From assembly GCA_947462425.1 (NCBI GenBank), contig CANHPI010000108.1, positions 1-8,010 of the forward strand: a DNA stretch of 8,010 bases, read 5' to 3'. Positions 7,364 through 8,010 of the stretch are shown in pieces; position 1 is the first letter of the stretch, and each line of letters starts with the position of its first letter. The stretch comes from Bacteroidota bacterium. Its GTDB lineage: Bacteria > Bacteroidota > Bacteroidia > B-17B0 > B-17BO. The position numbers were made by a program, and so were the translations under genes. A model generated the notes under the pieces. It ran no database searches. It was not told where the DNA came from and saw only the letters and a list, made by a program, of their open reading frames with translations.

Positions 7364-8010
7364 TTTTTTTTGATGCCCAATGGCTTAAAAATATCAAAAA
7401 ATCTAAATAATACAAAATACATAACCCATATAAGCGGGCCCTGAACTGGTAATAACCATAATAATAGAATGGCAATGGTTTTATCTATGGTATAAAAGGA
7501 TACATCTTCTTTTTGATATATTTTTTCAAATAAAGGGTATATTACAAAATGTACTAATATAAATAGAGCAAGGAATACTATTTTGTATTCTATATCTATT
7601 GCTAAAAAATAATATAAAATTAAAAAAACAAACAAGGAGCTTATAGTTCCAGGCATTTTTTTTACTAAATAAGCACTATAAAATGTAGATCCAAGTATTA
7701 CTACTATTTTATCTTGAATACTTTTTGAAATTGATTTTAGGATGGCAAAATAACTAAAAAATAAAATTAACATTTCGAAAAGTAGGACCAAAAAAGAATA
7801 GCTAGTTAAACAAAATTGATTGTCGTAATTTCTACAAGAAATAAAAATGATAAAGATATAAAATAAAAATGTTTTTACTTTTCCAAAGTAGTTAGAGTTG
7901 CTTTCAATTACTTTTATTTTTCTTCCAAGTATAACTAATAACTCTCTCAGTATAAATAAAATAACAAACCAAATTTGTATTTCATTTAAATGATAATAAA
8001 ATAATAAAAA
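7318..8010 (-). CDS. PgsA-PgpA fusion: phosphatidylglycerophosphate synthase / phosphatase, partial and frame-shifted
   Basis: The frame is open without a stop from the right edge to 7318 (230 residues visible, numbered from the edge). Residues 1-97 match the C-terminal half of a CDP-alcohol phosphatidyltransferase of the PgsA type: IWFVILFILRELLV (RE at 22-23), GKVKT at 43-47, and closing membrane helices (about 71-91). Residues 102-230 match PgpA: KKMPGTISSL (117-126; family PxxPGTxGSL), a DxxxxxID segment at 169-176, and LFRFFDIFKPLGIKK (201-215). A TTG at 7791 lies in the last PgsA-like helix, so an independent PgpA start there is unlikely. Expected reactions: CDP-diacylglycerol + glycerol-3-phosphate to phosphatidylglycerophosphate, then to phosphatidylglycerol, at the inner membrane. 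After Lys215 the frame departs from the family at an A8 run (7364-7371) and stops early; the missing end is encoded in another frame. Several PgpA residues are altered (IDKTIAI where IDEVVGM is typical). An inositol-phosphate lipid pathway is a possible alternative. Confidence 0.75.
   Translation of the reverse strand, partial: FLLFYYHLNEIQIWFVILFILRELLVILGRKIKVIESNSNYFGKVKTFLFYIFIIFISCRNYDNQFCLTSYSFLVLLFEMLILFFSYFAILKSISKSIQDKIVVILGSTFYSAYLVKKMPGTISSLFVFLILYYFLAIDIEYKIVFLALFILVHFVIYPLFEKIYQKEDVSFYTIDKTIAILLLWLLPVQGPLIWVMYFVLFRFFDIFKPLGIKKNRNNKLFIKKYAHYG

Noticed and set aside
7364..7475. Upstream part (about MPFYYYGYYQF) of the 7257-7475 minus-strand open frame as a separate small gene
   Set aside because: This part overlaps the PgpA-like frame carrying the RFFDIFKP motif and has no family features of its own. 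Only the portion after the A8 run is meaningful, as the displaced PgpA end.
1..8010. CRISPR arrays, tRNA/rRNA genes, insertion sequences, riboswitches
   Set aside because: No regularly spaced direct repeats, transposase-like proteins, terminal inverted repeats or recognisable structured-RNA signatures were found on either strand; nearly all of the window is coding.

Overview
The window looks like a polysaccharide export and surface-modification locus from an AT-rich member of the Bacteroidota. This is inferred from the architecture of the SLBB and Wzz proteins, the presence of two Wzi-family proteins, weak Shine-Dalgarno signals and a Bacteroidota-type promoter candidate. No taxonomic marker gene is present, so nothing finer than phylum is supported.

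Left part, plus strand (1-1686): the 3' end of an SLBB-domain outer-membrane polysaccharide export protein (Wza-like), followed 8 nt later by a Wzz-type chain-length/co-polymerase protein that has no kinase domain. These two run towards, and share stop-codon bases with, a minus-strand group.

Middle, minus strand (1683-5719): a compact operon of a GDP-mannose 4,6-dehydratase followed by two tandem, diverged Wzi-type outer-membrane capsule-assembly barrels, with gaps of 5 and 9 nt. Together with the plus-strand genes this covers sugar-nucleotide synthesis, periplasmic/outer-membrane export and surface attachment of a capsule or exopolysaccharide. The roughly 160-nt gap upstream of the dehydratase holds a plausible Bacteroidota promoter and an inverted repeat.

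Right part, minus strand (5882-8010): a more AT-rich lipid module. Its upstream member is open to the window edge and reads as a fusion of the C-terminal half of a PgsA-like CDP-alcohol phosphatidyltransferase with a PgpA-like phosphatidylglycerophosphatase, that is, two consecutive steps of phosphatidylglycerol synthesis in one polypeptide. Its frame breaks at an A8 tract just before the last conserved PgpA motif, which continues in another frame and then overlaps the start of the next gene by 23 nt. That next gene encodes a five-helix membrane protein with an LtaS/sulfatase-type phosphotransferase domain, a family that often uses phosphatidylglycerol as phosphoglycerol donor. The attractive but unproven reading is a self-contained unit that makes a phospholipid donor and transfers its head group onto a cell-surface glycan.
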